Virus record (IMG/VR): IMGVR_UViG_3300037349_000099
Coordinates: 1-64,000 of that record
Direction: 5' to 3' (one strand)
DNA: 64,000 nt
Source: a virus
The notes beneath the pieces are model-generated. The model ran no database searches. It had not been told where the DNA came from and saw only the letters and a program-made list of their open reading frames with translations. Positions 14,192-22,265 of the stretch are shown one piece after another (position 1 is the stretch's first letter; each line of letters starts with the position of its first letter). The translations under genes were made by a program, and so were the position numbers.

Positions 14192-14736
14192 AAAGCTCAA
14201 TCAAGGCCGGAACTCTCTTCCCCAAGGAAGCGCATAAGTCGTGGATGGAAATCACCGGTAGCCGCTACCGGAATATGTGCGAGCGGTTGAAGAAGAAGGG
14301 ACTCCCGGCGCCGTCATTCAACCTGTACGAGTTCCGGCGAGACATTCTCTCGGTCCAAGGCGGAAACGACGACGGGCCGATACAGTGCCGGTACTGTAAT
14401 CGCTGGTTTACACTGGCGGAGTGCGACGTTGACCACGGTACGCCACTCGGCCGCGGTGGATCTTCGGGACTCGACAATCTCGATTACCCATGCGCCCAGG
14501 ACAACGACCGCAAAGGGGAACTGACCGTGGCCGAGTACACGGCTCTGCTGGCGTACCTGAACACGGTTCACCCTCTGGCCCGGCAGGATGTGTTGTCGCG
14601 GCTGGAGAAATCGAATAAGCTGGCTGCGGCAGCCAACCGGACACGGATGCTGATGGCCAGGTTAGCGGCGGCCGAGGGTAAGAGCAAGCCCAGGCAGCGC
14701 GCCGTCGAGGAAGATGATCCTTTGGGGAAGTTCTAG
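14188..14736 (+). CDS. HNH endonuclease-like protein
   Basis: A 182-residue protein. CRYCNRWF starts a zinc-supported HNH; DVDHGTPLGRGGSSGLDN gives the catalytic His and Asn, and PCAQDNDRKG completes the motif. The C terminus is helical and basic. It is coupled to the upstream HNH gene, so the two may form one nuclease system. Confidence 0.75.
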   Translation: MKSSIKAGTLFPKEAHKSWMEITGSRYRNMCERLKKKGLPAPSFNLYEFRRDILSVQGGNDDGPIQCRYCNRWFTLAECDVDHGTPLGRGGSSGLDNLDYPCAQDNDRKGELTVAEYTALLAYLNTVHPLARQDVLSRLEKSNKLAAAANRTRMLMARLAAAEGKSKPRQRAVEEDDPLGKF

Positions 14737-14778
14737 CGTGTTTGCTTGCGGCACCGGGCGGGTGAAGGAGGAGTTTAG

Positions 14779-15084
14779 ATGGGTTTCGTTCCGATAATCG
14801 CAGCACAAGCAGCAATCAACGCCACTTATGCGAGTCGCCATAGTCGCCATAGTGGACCTTTCCAGATCAGCAACCAGGCATCACGCTGGTTCAGGTACTC
14901 GCAGGTCAGTGGCACTGGCTGGTTTCGCTGGCGCACAGGATTTACTAACACATCACAACTAGCGCCAACGGCGCGGAGGAGAACGATGTCGGAGTATTGG
15001 AATGGGTTCAGCGTGGGTGCGGTGAGTGGGTTCTTTGTCGGGCTCTTCCTCGCAATAGGCATGTTTCTACTATTTGGCCGGTAG
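14779..15084 (+). CDS. Hypothetical protein ending in a membrane helix
   Basis: A 101-residue frame with a strong GGAGGAG before the ATG. The N-terminal part is low in known motifs and includes a 9-bp direct repeat (AGTCGCCAT twice at about 14832-14849). The last 32 residues are a membrane helix that also has its own start at 14986. Whether the long form is made is uncertain. Confidence 0.45.
   Translation: MGFVPIIAAQAAINATYASRHSRHSGPFQISNQASRWFRYSQVSGTGWFRWRTGFTNTSQLAPTARRRTMSEYWNGFSVGAVSGFFVGLFLAIGMFLLFGR
14986..15084 (+). CDS. Very small membrane protein (internal start)
   Basis: MSEYWNGFSVGAVSGFFVG followed by a hydrophobic stretch, 32 residues in all, with its own GGAGGAG directly upstream. 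It is in frame with the longer ORF at 14779. A dual-start arrangement, or only this short gene, is possible. Confidence 0.45.
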   Translation: MSEYWNGFSVGAVSGFFVGLFLAIGMFLLFGR

Positions 15085-15123
15085 CCTCCACCGCACAGCG
15101 GGCCGGGAGCAGAAAGGACGCAA

Positions 15124-15513
15124 ATGAACCAGCAGGAGCAGGAAGCATACGTAAGAGCGCGGTGGAAGAGGGCTGAATTATACGAAGGACTTATCGGTGA
15201 GGATGAGTATGAGTACGGGTGGCGTGTTCTTATTGTGGGCGTAGGTCGTATGAAGGCGTGTGACACAGAAGCCGCCGCATGGCAAGCCGCCTACGAGTGG
15301 ACGGCTGCCCGCGAGGAAGAGATACGGCAACTGAGAGCGGAGATAGAGGCATTGCAGATCAATTCCTATGCTGGGTCCGATAAGTTCGAATCTTCTATTG
15401 GCGAAGGGCTGAATGTTGCTAGAAGGACTATCCATCATTGCCGCTTATCACGCACTCTCGACCGTCTCCAGCAAGCCCTGGAAGATCTGACGAAAGGAAT
15501 GGTGCAGCCATGA
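15124..15513 (+). CDS. Hypothetical protein with coiled coil
   Basis: A 129-residue protein with AAAGGA before the ATG. The middle (EWTAAREEEIRQLRAEIEAL) is a short coiled coil. Not recognised. It overlaps the following gene by ATGA. Confidence 0.65.
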   Translation: MNQQEQEAYVRARWKRAELYEGLIGEDEYEYGWRVLIVGVGRMKACDTEAAAWQAAYEWTAAREEEIRQLRAEIEALQINSYAGSDKFESSIGEGLNVARRTIHHCRLSRTLDRLQQALEDLTKGMVQP

Positions 15514-15818
15514 GCGAGATACCGCGATACGACACGCTCAACGATGTCGAATTTCGCAGCAAAGATGGCCCTTACTACATGGTCGCCGACGCCGACGCCA
15601 AACTCGCCACACTCGCCAATGAGCTTTTGGCCGCGAACATGGCGTGGGCCAACAAGTGTGAAGAGAACGCCGCCCTCACCGCCAAGTTGGCCGAATCGCG
15701 GGCCGCTCTCAAGGATGCCGAATCGAAGGCGCTTACACCTTGCCCAGACTGCGGCTGGATAGCCGGTGAACGCACAGTTTTATTAGACATGGAGGATAAT
15801 TCTGAAAATGCTGACTGA
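15510..15818 (+). CDS. Hypothetical coiled-coil protein with CxxC
   Basis: A 102-residue protein from the ATG overlapping the previous stop. Residues 25-75 form an Ala/Leu-rich coiled coil and the end carries CPDCGW. Phages often carry such small helical proteins; no function is known. Confidence 0.6.
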   Translation: MSEIPRYDTLNDVEFRSKDGPYYMVADADAKLATLANELLAANMAWANKCEENAALTAKLAESRAALKDAESKALTPCPDCGWIAGERTVLLDMEDNSENAD

Positions 15819-16119
15819 CGAGCGTTTGACATCGATTGCCGAGAGCGAACTATGCGAGGAGCACCTTGATGACGTGCCTTGCGGCGTGTGTGACGGGATA
15901 CTCGCAGCGCGTGAGTGCTTGGCATTGCGGGCGCGCGTGAAGCGAATGGAAGCGCCGGTGAGCCGCCATGACGACCACGCACGCATTCTCCAGAGATATT
16001 TCCTAACGGGGGGACGGCAGTACCGCTACACCAATCTAGACGCGAATGATTTGTGGGTGCTAATAAATGAGTTTGTCGCCGCCCGCGCACACGAGCCACA
16101 GAAGGAGAACGCGAATTGA
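15808..16119 (+). CDS. Hypothetical Cys-containing protein
   Basis: A 103-residue protein overlapping its upstream neighbour by 11 bases. CGVCDG and a nearby ELCEEH could bind zinc. It is directly upstream of and coupled to the DnaB helicase gene. Not recognised. Confidence 0.6.
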   Translation: MLTDERLTSIAESELCEEHLDDVPCGVCDGILAARECLALRARVKRMEAPVSRHDDHARILQRYFLTGGRQYRYTNLDANDLWVLINEFVAARAHEPQKENAN

Positions 16120-17489
16120 ACGAGATACCCGACCTGAGGTTAGACCAAGGTTTGCCGGCAGACATCACCGCCGAGCGAGTAATCCTTGGGAGCATTTTAT
16201 TGGACAACTCCGCTTTTGCTGAAGCCTCCGAAAAGCTCGACTCGGACGACTTTAGCCTTGATTCCCATCGCCGCATTTTCCTGCGCATGTCGGAGTTGAT
16301 GGGCAAGCAGCGCGCCGTAGATATTGTGACGCTGGCGCACGAACTCGGGCGACACAAGGAAGTGGAGTCAGTTGGCGGGGTTGCCTACCTGGCCAGTCTC
16401 ACGGAGGGACTTCCGCGGCGGCCGGTGATTGGTGAGTACATCCGAATTATTAAGGACAAGAGCCTGCTGCGCAAACTTATGGGCATCAGTTCCAGAGCCA
16501 TTGCCCGAGCCGCAGACCAGGGAGAGACGGCCCTTGAAGTTCTCGGCTCGGAACTGGAACAGCTCCAGCAGATCGCCGAGCAGGGCATCTCGTCCCCGCT
16601 CCAGAGCTTCGGCGCGTTCGTCGAGAAGCAGTATCCCTCTATCGATGCGGTGTTCAAGCACTCGGCGCGGTCCCAGGGATTGCCTAGTGGCCTAAAGGAG
16701 CTTGACCTCTTGACCTGTGGCTTCCAACGGAAAGAGTTGATCGTCGTGGCGGCCAGGCCCGCCATGGGGAAGACAGCCGCCGGCCTAAAGTTCTGCGCTC
16801 ACGCATCCATCGACCTCGACCAAACATCGGCGCTGTTCTCGATGGAGATGCGCAAGGAAGCAATTCTTCACCGACTGGTATCCATGCGCAGCACAGTGAC
16901 GCTGAATGACATCCGCGAAGGCCGTTGGACCGACACGAACAAGCGGTACGCGCTGGACGCCATGGGAGAGATTGTAGACGCCCCGCTCTACATCGACGAC
17001 CAGCCGGGGCAGTCCGTCCAGAAGATCAAGGCCAAGGCCGCAAGGTTGAAGTCTCAGACCGGGCATCTTGATTTGATTGTCATTGACCAGTTGAACTACA
17101 TCGCGCTCCCGGTGGACTCGAAGAAATACGGCAACCGGAGCCAGGATCTAGGCTTCATCACGCGCGGGCTTAAAGGCATAGCCGTGGAGTTGGATGTGCC
17201 GGTGGTGGTCCTGCATCAGTTGAGCCGGGCCAATGAGAAGCGGGACGATCGGGAGCCGCGCCTAAGTGATCTGAGAGACTCGGGCGAGATTGAGCAGGAT
17301 AGCGACGTGGTGATCTTTCCCCACCGTCCGAGTTACTATGACACCAAGGCCGACGATAAAGAGAAATTGAAGGCGGTCATGATTCTGAGCAAGCAGCGCC
17401 AGGGGCCCACTGGCCGGGCCGAGTGTGAGTATGTGGCCGAGAATACGCTGTTCAGGAACGTGGAGGTCAAGGCGAGCTTATGGACATAG
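16116..17489 (+). CDS. dnaB: DnaB-type replicative DNA helicase
   Basis: A 457-residue protein with a TTG start overlapping the preceding TGA. The N-terminal domain begins with the conserved AERVILGSILLDN pattern. The RecA-like domain has Walker A AARPAMGKTA near residue 212, SMEM after strand 2, Walker B DLIVIDQLNYI, a Gln-containing VVVLHQLSRANEKR motif, and RLSDLRDSGEIEQDSDVV. It unwinds DNA at the phage fork. The loader and O-like proteins of the leftward block are likely partners. Confidence 0.95.
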   Translation: MNEIPDLRLDQGLPADITAERVILGSILLDNSAFAEASEKLDSDDFSLDSHRRIFLRMSELMGKQRAVDIVTLAHELGRHKEVESVGGVAYLASLTEGLPRRPVIGEYIRIIKDKSLLRKLMGISSRAIARAADQGETALEVLGSELEQLQQIAEQGISSPLQSFGAFVEKQYPSIDAVFKHSARSQGLPSGLKELDLLTCGFQRKELIVVAARPAMGKTAAGLKFCAHASIDLDQTSALFSMEMRKEAILHRLVSMRSTVTLNDIREGRWTDTNKRYALDAMGEIVDAPLYIDDQPGQSVQKIKAKAARLKSQTGHLDLIVIDQLNYIALPVDSKKYGNRSQDLGFITRGLKGIAVELDVPVVVLHQLSRANEKRDDREPRLSDLRDSGEIEQDSDVVIFPHRPSYYDTKADDKEKLKAVMILSKQRQGPTGRAECEYVAENTLFRNVEVKASLWT

Positions 17490-17920
17490 TGAAGTGGTTG
17501 GAGCGCCGAGTGTGGCCGTGGTCCGAACTCCGCAGGCTGCGGAACTGGAAGGAAAGTATGCTCGAAGTCGAGCGCGGCTGGGATGAGCAACTGGTCGCGC
17601 GCGAACTTGACATCGAGTGGGGAGCGAAGATCCGGCCGCAGATACGGACGAAGATTCACGGTCTCAAGTCGCGCCTCTACTTCGCAGAGAGACAGGTTGC
17701 GATCCGCGAGTCTCTCCACGAGCAGCAATGGCTGATGGAGGCCGCGAGGTTTGCCGGGGTGGACTTCGGGTGGATTGACGGGCAGGTTCAGGACGGGCTG
17801 CTGTCGCACAACGGAGAGCTTCAGTGCGCGAGGGAGTGCTACCGGCGCGGCATGGGCTATCGGGAGTTTCCGGAGTTTCTGAGGATGTATCGGGGCAGGG
17901 AAGGGAGGATGTGCCGATGA
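17480..17920 (+). CDS. Hypothetical protein
   Basis: A 146-residue, charged and Trp-rich protein (DIVKWLERRVWPWSELRRL) overlapping the helicase end by 10 bases. The first half is helical. Not recognised. Confidence 0.65.
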   Translation: MDIVKWLERRVWPWSELRRLRNWKESMLEVERGWDEQLVARELDIEWGAKIRPQIRTKIHGLKSRLYFAERQVAIRESLHEQQWLMEAARFAGVDFGWIDGQVQDGLLSHNGELQCARECYRRGMGYREFPEFLRMYRGREGRMCR

Positions 17921-18174
17921 ACAAGTGGAAGCGCAGAATCGCAACGGCGTGGAAGGTTCTGACGGGCAAGCAATGCCTGTTGACCGATGCGGCGACGAAG
18001 GTCGTCTATGTGCAGAGAGACGGGCCGAACGGCAAGATCGTGCAGTTGGTCCCATGGCGCGATCAGATACTGGCGCTGGACAACAATGGGAGCATCCTGC
18101 TGATTCATACAGGCTACGACAACTTAGACCCGATGATACAACTGTGGATGCATGAGCCGAGGGTGAGCCGATGA
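17917..18174 (+). CDS. Small hypothetical protein
   Basis: An 85-residue product starting MNKWKRRIATAWKVLTGKQC, a basic amphipathic helix, followed by beta-strands (TKVVYVQRDG, GSILLIHTG). It starts by ATGA overlap and ends by ATGA overlap with the next gene. Function unknown. Confidence 0.6.
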   Translation: MNKWKRRIATAWKVLTGKQCLLTDAATKVVYVQRDGPNGKIVQLVPWRDQILALDNNGSILLIHTGYDNLDPMIQLWMHEPRVSR

Positions 18175-18350
18175 GACAGCGATGGAATTGCTGGTTCGGA
18201 AAGACGTACAGCCGTACTCGCTGGTGGAGCATCAACCTCTGGCCTGCGGTCCAATTCGACTGGATTTGCGGTAATGAGTCATTCCACATCGAAGCTAAGT
18301 GGCTGCTGTGGGAGTTCAAACTTAACACTTTTTGGAAGAGGGAGCCATGA
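18171..18350 (+). CDS. Small Trp-rich protein
   Basis: A 59-residue protein with nine Trp, for example NCWFGKTYSRTRWWSINLWP and then WLLWEFKLNTFW. The pattern is that of a small conserved phage protein family without known function. It is flanked by ATGA overlaps on both sides, which supports it as a real gene despite its size. Confidence 0.65.
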   Translation: MRQRWNCWFGKTYSRTRWWSINLWPAVQFDWICGNESFHIEAKWLLWEFKLNTFWKREP

Positions 18351-18661
18351 GCATCTTCGATCAGAGTGTAGACCGCGACTACTACCTCCAGCACATGAAA
18401 GACACGATGGACTGGATCGAGCGCAAGATGCGCGAGGCCGAGGAGGCTGCGGCCAAAGACCCGACTCTGCGAAAGACTGGCTACGACGTGGGAATCTACG
18501 TCGAGGGGCGCTGGCTCAAGCAGTTGATAGCCGAGTGCGTGGCCAAACACCAGATGCTTGAGGCGATGCAGCGCAGGATAGCGGAGACGGCTGCCGCCGG
18601 GCTGGCCATGATGCCTCAGCAGATTTTCTACTCCGAGCCCAAAAAGGATGGCAAGTCTTGA
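18347..18661 (+). CDS. Hypothetical helical protein
   Basis: A 104-residue, mostly alpha-helical protein (MKDTMDWIERKMREAEEAAA, then GYDVGIYVEGRW). It starts by ATGA overlap and ends overlapping the TTG of the next gene. Not recognised. Confidence 0.65.
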   Translation: MSIFDQSVDRDYYLQHMKDTMDWIERKMREAEEAAAKDPTLRKTGYDVGIYVEGRWLKQLIAECVAKHQMLEAMQRRIAETAAAGLAMMPQQIFYSEPKKDGKS

Positions 18662-19074
18662 AGCGCACCCGCGTCCGCCAATACGTCGAGCGCCTGACCG
18701 GCTGGCACTATGCCGATGGGGCGTGGATCAGGCAGCAGCCGTTCATCTGCTTCTCACAGGAAATCGACATCGAGGAACTCAAGCGGCGCTACCCAGACCT
18801 GCCACAGTACGACATCCGCACGCCACCGATGCCGCCTGGCGCGATCGGTCAGAAGCTCTGCATCTACGCACCGCTCGAAGTGGAGGTTGACCCAGCCGAA
18901 GAAGTGAAGAAGCCATCTAAGGCGGAAATAGAGGAATTTACCGACCAGTATTCGGATTTCCTCCGATCACTTCCTAAGATGTCCGTCAAGTCGCTCGTCT
19001 CCCGCATCAGACGTGACACTGAGGCATTCTTCAATAAAAAAGCGCCTCGACAAGATGGCCGAGCTGATGGATGA
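18658..19074 (+). CDS. Hypothetical protein, probable C-terminal frameshift at A6
   Basis: A 138-residue frame from TTG (TTGA overlap). The body looks coding but the last residues (APRQDGRADG) do not. The alternative frame after the six As at 19036-19041 reads KKRLDKMAELMDDYWRGRK and stops at 19094-19096, overlapping the next ATG by ATGA as elsewhere in this operon. Removing one A restores it. The cause may be a sequencing error, a real indel or +1 slippage. No family is recognised. Confidence 0.6.
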   Translation: MKRTRVRQYVERLTGWHYADGAWIRQQPFICFSQEIDIEELKRRYPDLPQYDIRTPPMPPGAIGQKLCIYAPLEVEVDPAEEVKKPSKAEIEEFTDQYSDFLRSLPKMSVKSLVSRIRRDTEAFFNKKAPRQDGRADG

Positions 19075-19092
19075 TTACTGGAGGGGAAGGAA

Positions 19093-19542
19093 ATGACCAA
19101 CGGAATTGTGTCACTCATAATCAACGGCCAAATGATGTTCAAACTGATCACCGACCATGACGGGCAGGCAGCGGGGGACGTTGCCGCGCGCATCCGTGCC
19201 ATGATTTCCCACAACGAGATGCCGACGGCGGCCAGCCTGCGGAGTGCAGCCATAGAGGAAGGCTTCGGCGCGGAGGATACGCTGATCATCGTGGAGCGTG
19301 GCCCGTGGGATGGCGCAACGGACCTGATTATCCATGCACCCTCGGAGATGGAGTGCGACTGGAACGAAGGAGAGAGCACCCGCTACCGGGATACCTTCGA
19401 CGTTCCGCAGTTCAATCCGCGCTGGAAGTTCGGGACTGCGCCGTATGTCGAGGTAGTGGAGTTGTGGGTGATTACATCCGCCGCCCCACTCGCCCCCGAC
19501 CCAGCCGCGCCGGCTCTTCCGCAGTCCGAACCTCTTGGCTGA
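19093..19542 (+). CDS. Hypothetical protein, last rightward gene
   Basis: A 149-residue protein, GGAGGGGAAGG before the ATG. Mixed alpha/beta, with WDGATDLIIHAPSEMECDW in the middle. Its 3' end overlaps the 3' end of the leftward large terminase gene by 71 bases, marking the convergence of the two transcription units. Confidence 0.6.
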   Translation: MTNGIVSLIINGQMMFKLITDHDGQAAGDVAARIRAMISHNEMPTAASLRSAAIEEGFGAEDTLIIVERGPWDGATDLIIHAPSEMECDWNEGESTRYRDTFDVPQFNPRWKFGTAPYVEVVELWVITSAAPLAPDPAAPALPQSEPLG

Positions 19543-21160
19543 GCTGGACTCTGTATATATTGAGGCTATGGCTGTCGAGTCCGGACTCCTGCATCGCCCG
19601 TAACTTCTCCTCGTTCTCCACCGCCTTGGGCTTCTTGCCGGGTTCCAGTTTGCTCTTGAGCGCATACCTGAAGGCGTCCGCGGTATCCATTTCGATGCGC
19701 GCCGTGGACTCATCCGTCTTCAAAACGTCGCTCAGGTCTTTCGGGTTGCGCATCAGCAGCGGGATCGAACTGATAAGTGCCGGGCAGTTGGCCGAGATGA
19801 GGATTACCTGGTCGTTCCGCTGGCCCTTGCGCTTGGTAGCCAGGAACAGCCGGGACATCAGCGACCAGCCGCCGGAGCGGTCATTGTCGGCCTGCCGGGG
19901 GTACGGCATCCCTGCCTCACTGAGAATCTCGCCCTGTATCTGCGCGATGGTGTTCTGGCTGCTCTTTTTGCCGAAGGCGTCGGGTGAAAGGAAGAAGTCT
20001 GACATCTGCTCGCGCTCGCGCTGCGGGGTTCTCTCGACGATCTGCGCGGCTACGTCCTGCTCGTCAAACTCGCCGGAGACATACTTGGCAGCATCGGCTT
20101 GCCTGTTCGTCTCGCCGCCCGCGATGTACTCCCGGTAGACGACGATCACTCTCAGGGTCAGCCGCACGTCCCAGTCAATGTATTTCTTCGCCTCCGCCGG
20201 CGACATCTCTCCATGGGCCATCCAGTAGGTTGGGCAGAAGTGTCCGCGTGCCCAGTCCTGCGCCAGCCACCGCTCCCACCACGGCTTGACCATCTCATCG
20301 ACCGTCTCGGGAGAAATGACCGTCGAGTTGCGGTCGAATGACTTGGCGAAGAACGCCCCTTCCAGTACATCCCACGAGCCGTAGAAGTCGCGCTTGACCA
20401 GCGCATCATCCTGGCTCATCAGGTCGCGCCCGTACTGGGAGCGGGTAGCGCAGTATTCGATGCGCTTCTTCTCTGGCCACGAATAGTAGTCTTCTGCTGT
20501 CAATCCATCCGCTTCGAGCGCCGGCCGCGACCACTCCACATTGTCATAGGGAAAGAAGTGGACGAACGTAAACTGCCGTGGGTCTTCGCGCTCGTTGTAC
20601 TCAAGGTCGTGGAACTTCTTCCGCATGAAGTCGATGCCCACCCCGCCCATATTGAAGAACAGCCAGAGCTTGCACGTGCCCTCGGGAACGCCGGGCCAGC
20701 GGACGGCTTGCTTGATTTCGCGGAGTTCCTCCTCAGTGAACTGCTCGGCCTGGTCGATGGCGATGTCGAAGTAGTTGGCGGAGCGGAACCGGCGGATTAC
20801 GTCTTTCAGCGTCTCAGCGTAAGTGAACTTGATGACGGATGGCGGTCCCTCTCGAAATGGAAGGGAGATGGTGCGCTCTCCCTTGTGGTATCCGGCTTCA
20901 AGCTGCGGCCAGGTCCGAATGATGGGCAGTTCGTGGTAGTCGCGCACCTGGTCCGAGTTGCGCATCACGATGGCGCCGATGGTGCCGGGGTGCATAAGAC
21001 GACGGGCCAGCATAACACGATGGATGCAGCCGGACTTGGCCCCGCCGCGACCGCCGCCGCCGCCCACCCAGGTTGCAGTCCCTTCCTCGATCTTGTCGAG
21101 AATCTCACCCTGCTTTGGTTGTAAAGAAATATAAGGGTTAAATACTGGAGTAGAGTCCAT
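19472..21160 (-). CDS. terL: Terminase large subunit
   Basis: A 562-residue packaging motor protein. Walker A is GGGGGRGGAKSG at residues 33-44 and Walker B FDIAIDQAEQ near residue 130. The C-terminal RNase H-like nuclease domain begins around AQDWARGHFCP (residue about 290) and includes SPDAFGKKSS. It cuts and pumps phage DNA into the prohead through the portal. AAAGG precedes the ATG; the same frame stays open about 100 bases upstream. It is the last gene of the leftward late region, far from the portal gene. Confidence 0.92.
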   Translation of the reverse strand: MDSTPVFNPYISLQPKQGEILDKIEEGTATWVGGGGGRGGAKSGCIHRVMLARRLMHPGTIGAIVMRNSDQVRDYHELPIIRTWPQLEAGYHKGERTISLPFREGPPSVIKFTYAETLKDVIRRFRSANYFDIAIDQAEQFTEEELREIKQAVRWPGVPEGTCKLWLFFNMGGVGIDFMRKKFHDLEYNEREDPRQFTFVHFFPYDNVEWSRPALEADGLTAEDYYSWPEKKRIEYCATRSQYGRDLMSQDDALVKRDFYGSWDVLEGAFFAKSFDRNSTVISPETVDEMVKPWWERWLAQDWARGHFCPTYWMAHGEMSPAEAKKYIDWDVRLTLRVIVVYREYIAGGETNRQADAAKYVSGEFDEQDVAAQIVERTPQREREQMSDFFLSPDAFGKKSSQNTIAQIQGEILSEAGMPYPRQADNDRSGGWSLMSRLFLATKRKGQRNDQVILISANCPALISSIPLLMRNPKDLSDVLKTDESTARIEMDTADAFRYALKSKLEPGKKPKAVENEEKLRAMQESGLDSHSLNIYRVQLSQEVRTAEEPARLGRGRVGRRM

Positions 21161-21260
21161 TTTCGGGCCTTTCGGTGTTACTGTATCGAGGTTATCGAAT
21201 GTGCCGAGCGTGCCACTTGGCGACAGAGATGCGGCGATATTGGAGACTTCATCCAGTCGG

Positions 21261-21896
21261 TCATTGATCCCCTTCCTTCTTTGTGCCCATGCGAATCAAC
21301 TGAAAAGCCATAGGCGCGCCATTAGCCCCGGTGTTCTCCACCTTCTCCTTGAGCATCCCGAACCGCTTGTAGGCGGTACTGAGCATTGTGGCTTTGACCG
21401 CCGCCGGCGTCTCCGTGCTGTCCAGCAGAGCAACCGTGTGGGAGTCGAGCAAGTCCTCGGTCAGTCCGCGAGCCCGCGCCCTGATTTCCGCCTTGGCTTG
21501 CTCTATCTGCTCGAGCTTCGCATCGATGATTGCGCGCACGGACGGCTTGCGCCAGTAGCCCGCGAGAATCGCAGGCTCAAGACCAACGACCCGCGCTACC
21601 TTGGTTACCGTCACTGTATGGTCGCGCGCTGGGAGATCGAGCCAGCACTCGATGGCCAGTTGAACCTTGGCGGGCAGGTGCAGAGCGCTGTTAACTATCA
21701 TGTTCGCCACAACCGTTGGCGTCGGCATTCCAGCGGCGGCTCTGGCCGCCTCGGCTGTAACCCTCTCCTCGGTTGCCTGATCGTCTTGGAGTTTCTGTTC
21801 TTTGGCTGCGTTTATCTCCGCCCGCGTCCTGCGGGGCTTACCCAGCGGGGTCAGTCTGCGCGGTGCTGCCTCTCCCGGCTTGCGTCCATTCGGCAT
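21261..21896 (-). CDS. terS: Probable terminase small subunit
   Basis: A 211-residue protein directly upstream of the large subunit. A basic N terminus (GKPRRTRAEINAAKEQKLQD) is followed by a helix-turn-helix region (TVTKVARVVGLEPAILAGYW) and a helical oligomerisation region. This order fits a small terminase that recognises packaging DNA. The assignment rests on position and the HTH pattern. Confidence 0.65.
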   Translation of the reverse strand: MPNGRKPGEAAPRRLTPLGKPRRTRAEINAAKEQKLQDDQATEERVTAEAARAAAGMPTPTVVANMIVNSALHLPAKVQLAIECWLDLPARDHTVTVTKVARVVGLEPAILAGYWRKPSVRAIIDAKLEQIEQAKAEIRARARGLTEDLLDSHTVALLDSTETPAAVKATMLSTAYKRFGMLKEKVENTGANGAPMAFQLIRMGTKKEGDQ

Positions 21897-21914
21897 TTCG
21901 GTCCTCTTGTGGTT

Positions 21915-22244
21915 CTATGATGGTGCCTCTACTAAATGCGGAAGAAGGCTATGAATGGTAAAAGACTTCGTTGCCTCATGGCTGGCATCATCGACCATTT
22001 GCTGCGTCGTCGGCACCTCAATAATTGCGCCGGTCCAGCCAAGCGTGAACAGTGTGTCTCCGACGCGAAGAATGTTTCCTGGATCCCAAAGAAAAACTCG
22101 ATCTCCGTCCATCTTGAGACTTGCCACCTGACCTATCTCCGAACCGGTATTTGCGTTTGGCGATGGCCATGGGCGCATTACCTTAAAGACGTTGCCGCTG
22201 AAAGTTAAAAGGCCCTCTGCTTCCGTAAAAACTTTATCGGTCAT
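21915..22244 (-). CDS. Hypothetical beta-rich protein
   Basis: A 109-residue protein with GGAG before the ATG. Repeated strands (GLLTFSGNVFKVMRPW, DRVFLWDPGNILRVGDTLFT, WTGAIIEVP) suggest a small beta-barrel. It lies between the giant polyvalent gene and the small terminase. Function unknown. Confidence 0.65.
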   Translation of the reverse strand: MTDKVFTEAEGLLTFSGNVFKVMRPWPSPNANTGSEIGQVASLKMDGDRVFLWDPGNILRVGDTLFTLGWTGAIIEVPTTQQMVDDASHEATKSFTIHSLLPHLVEAPS

Positions 22245-22265
22245 CTCGGTGCTCCTTGCTCCTAT

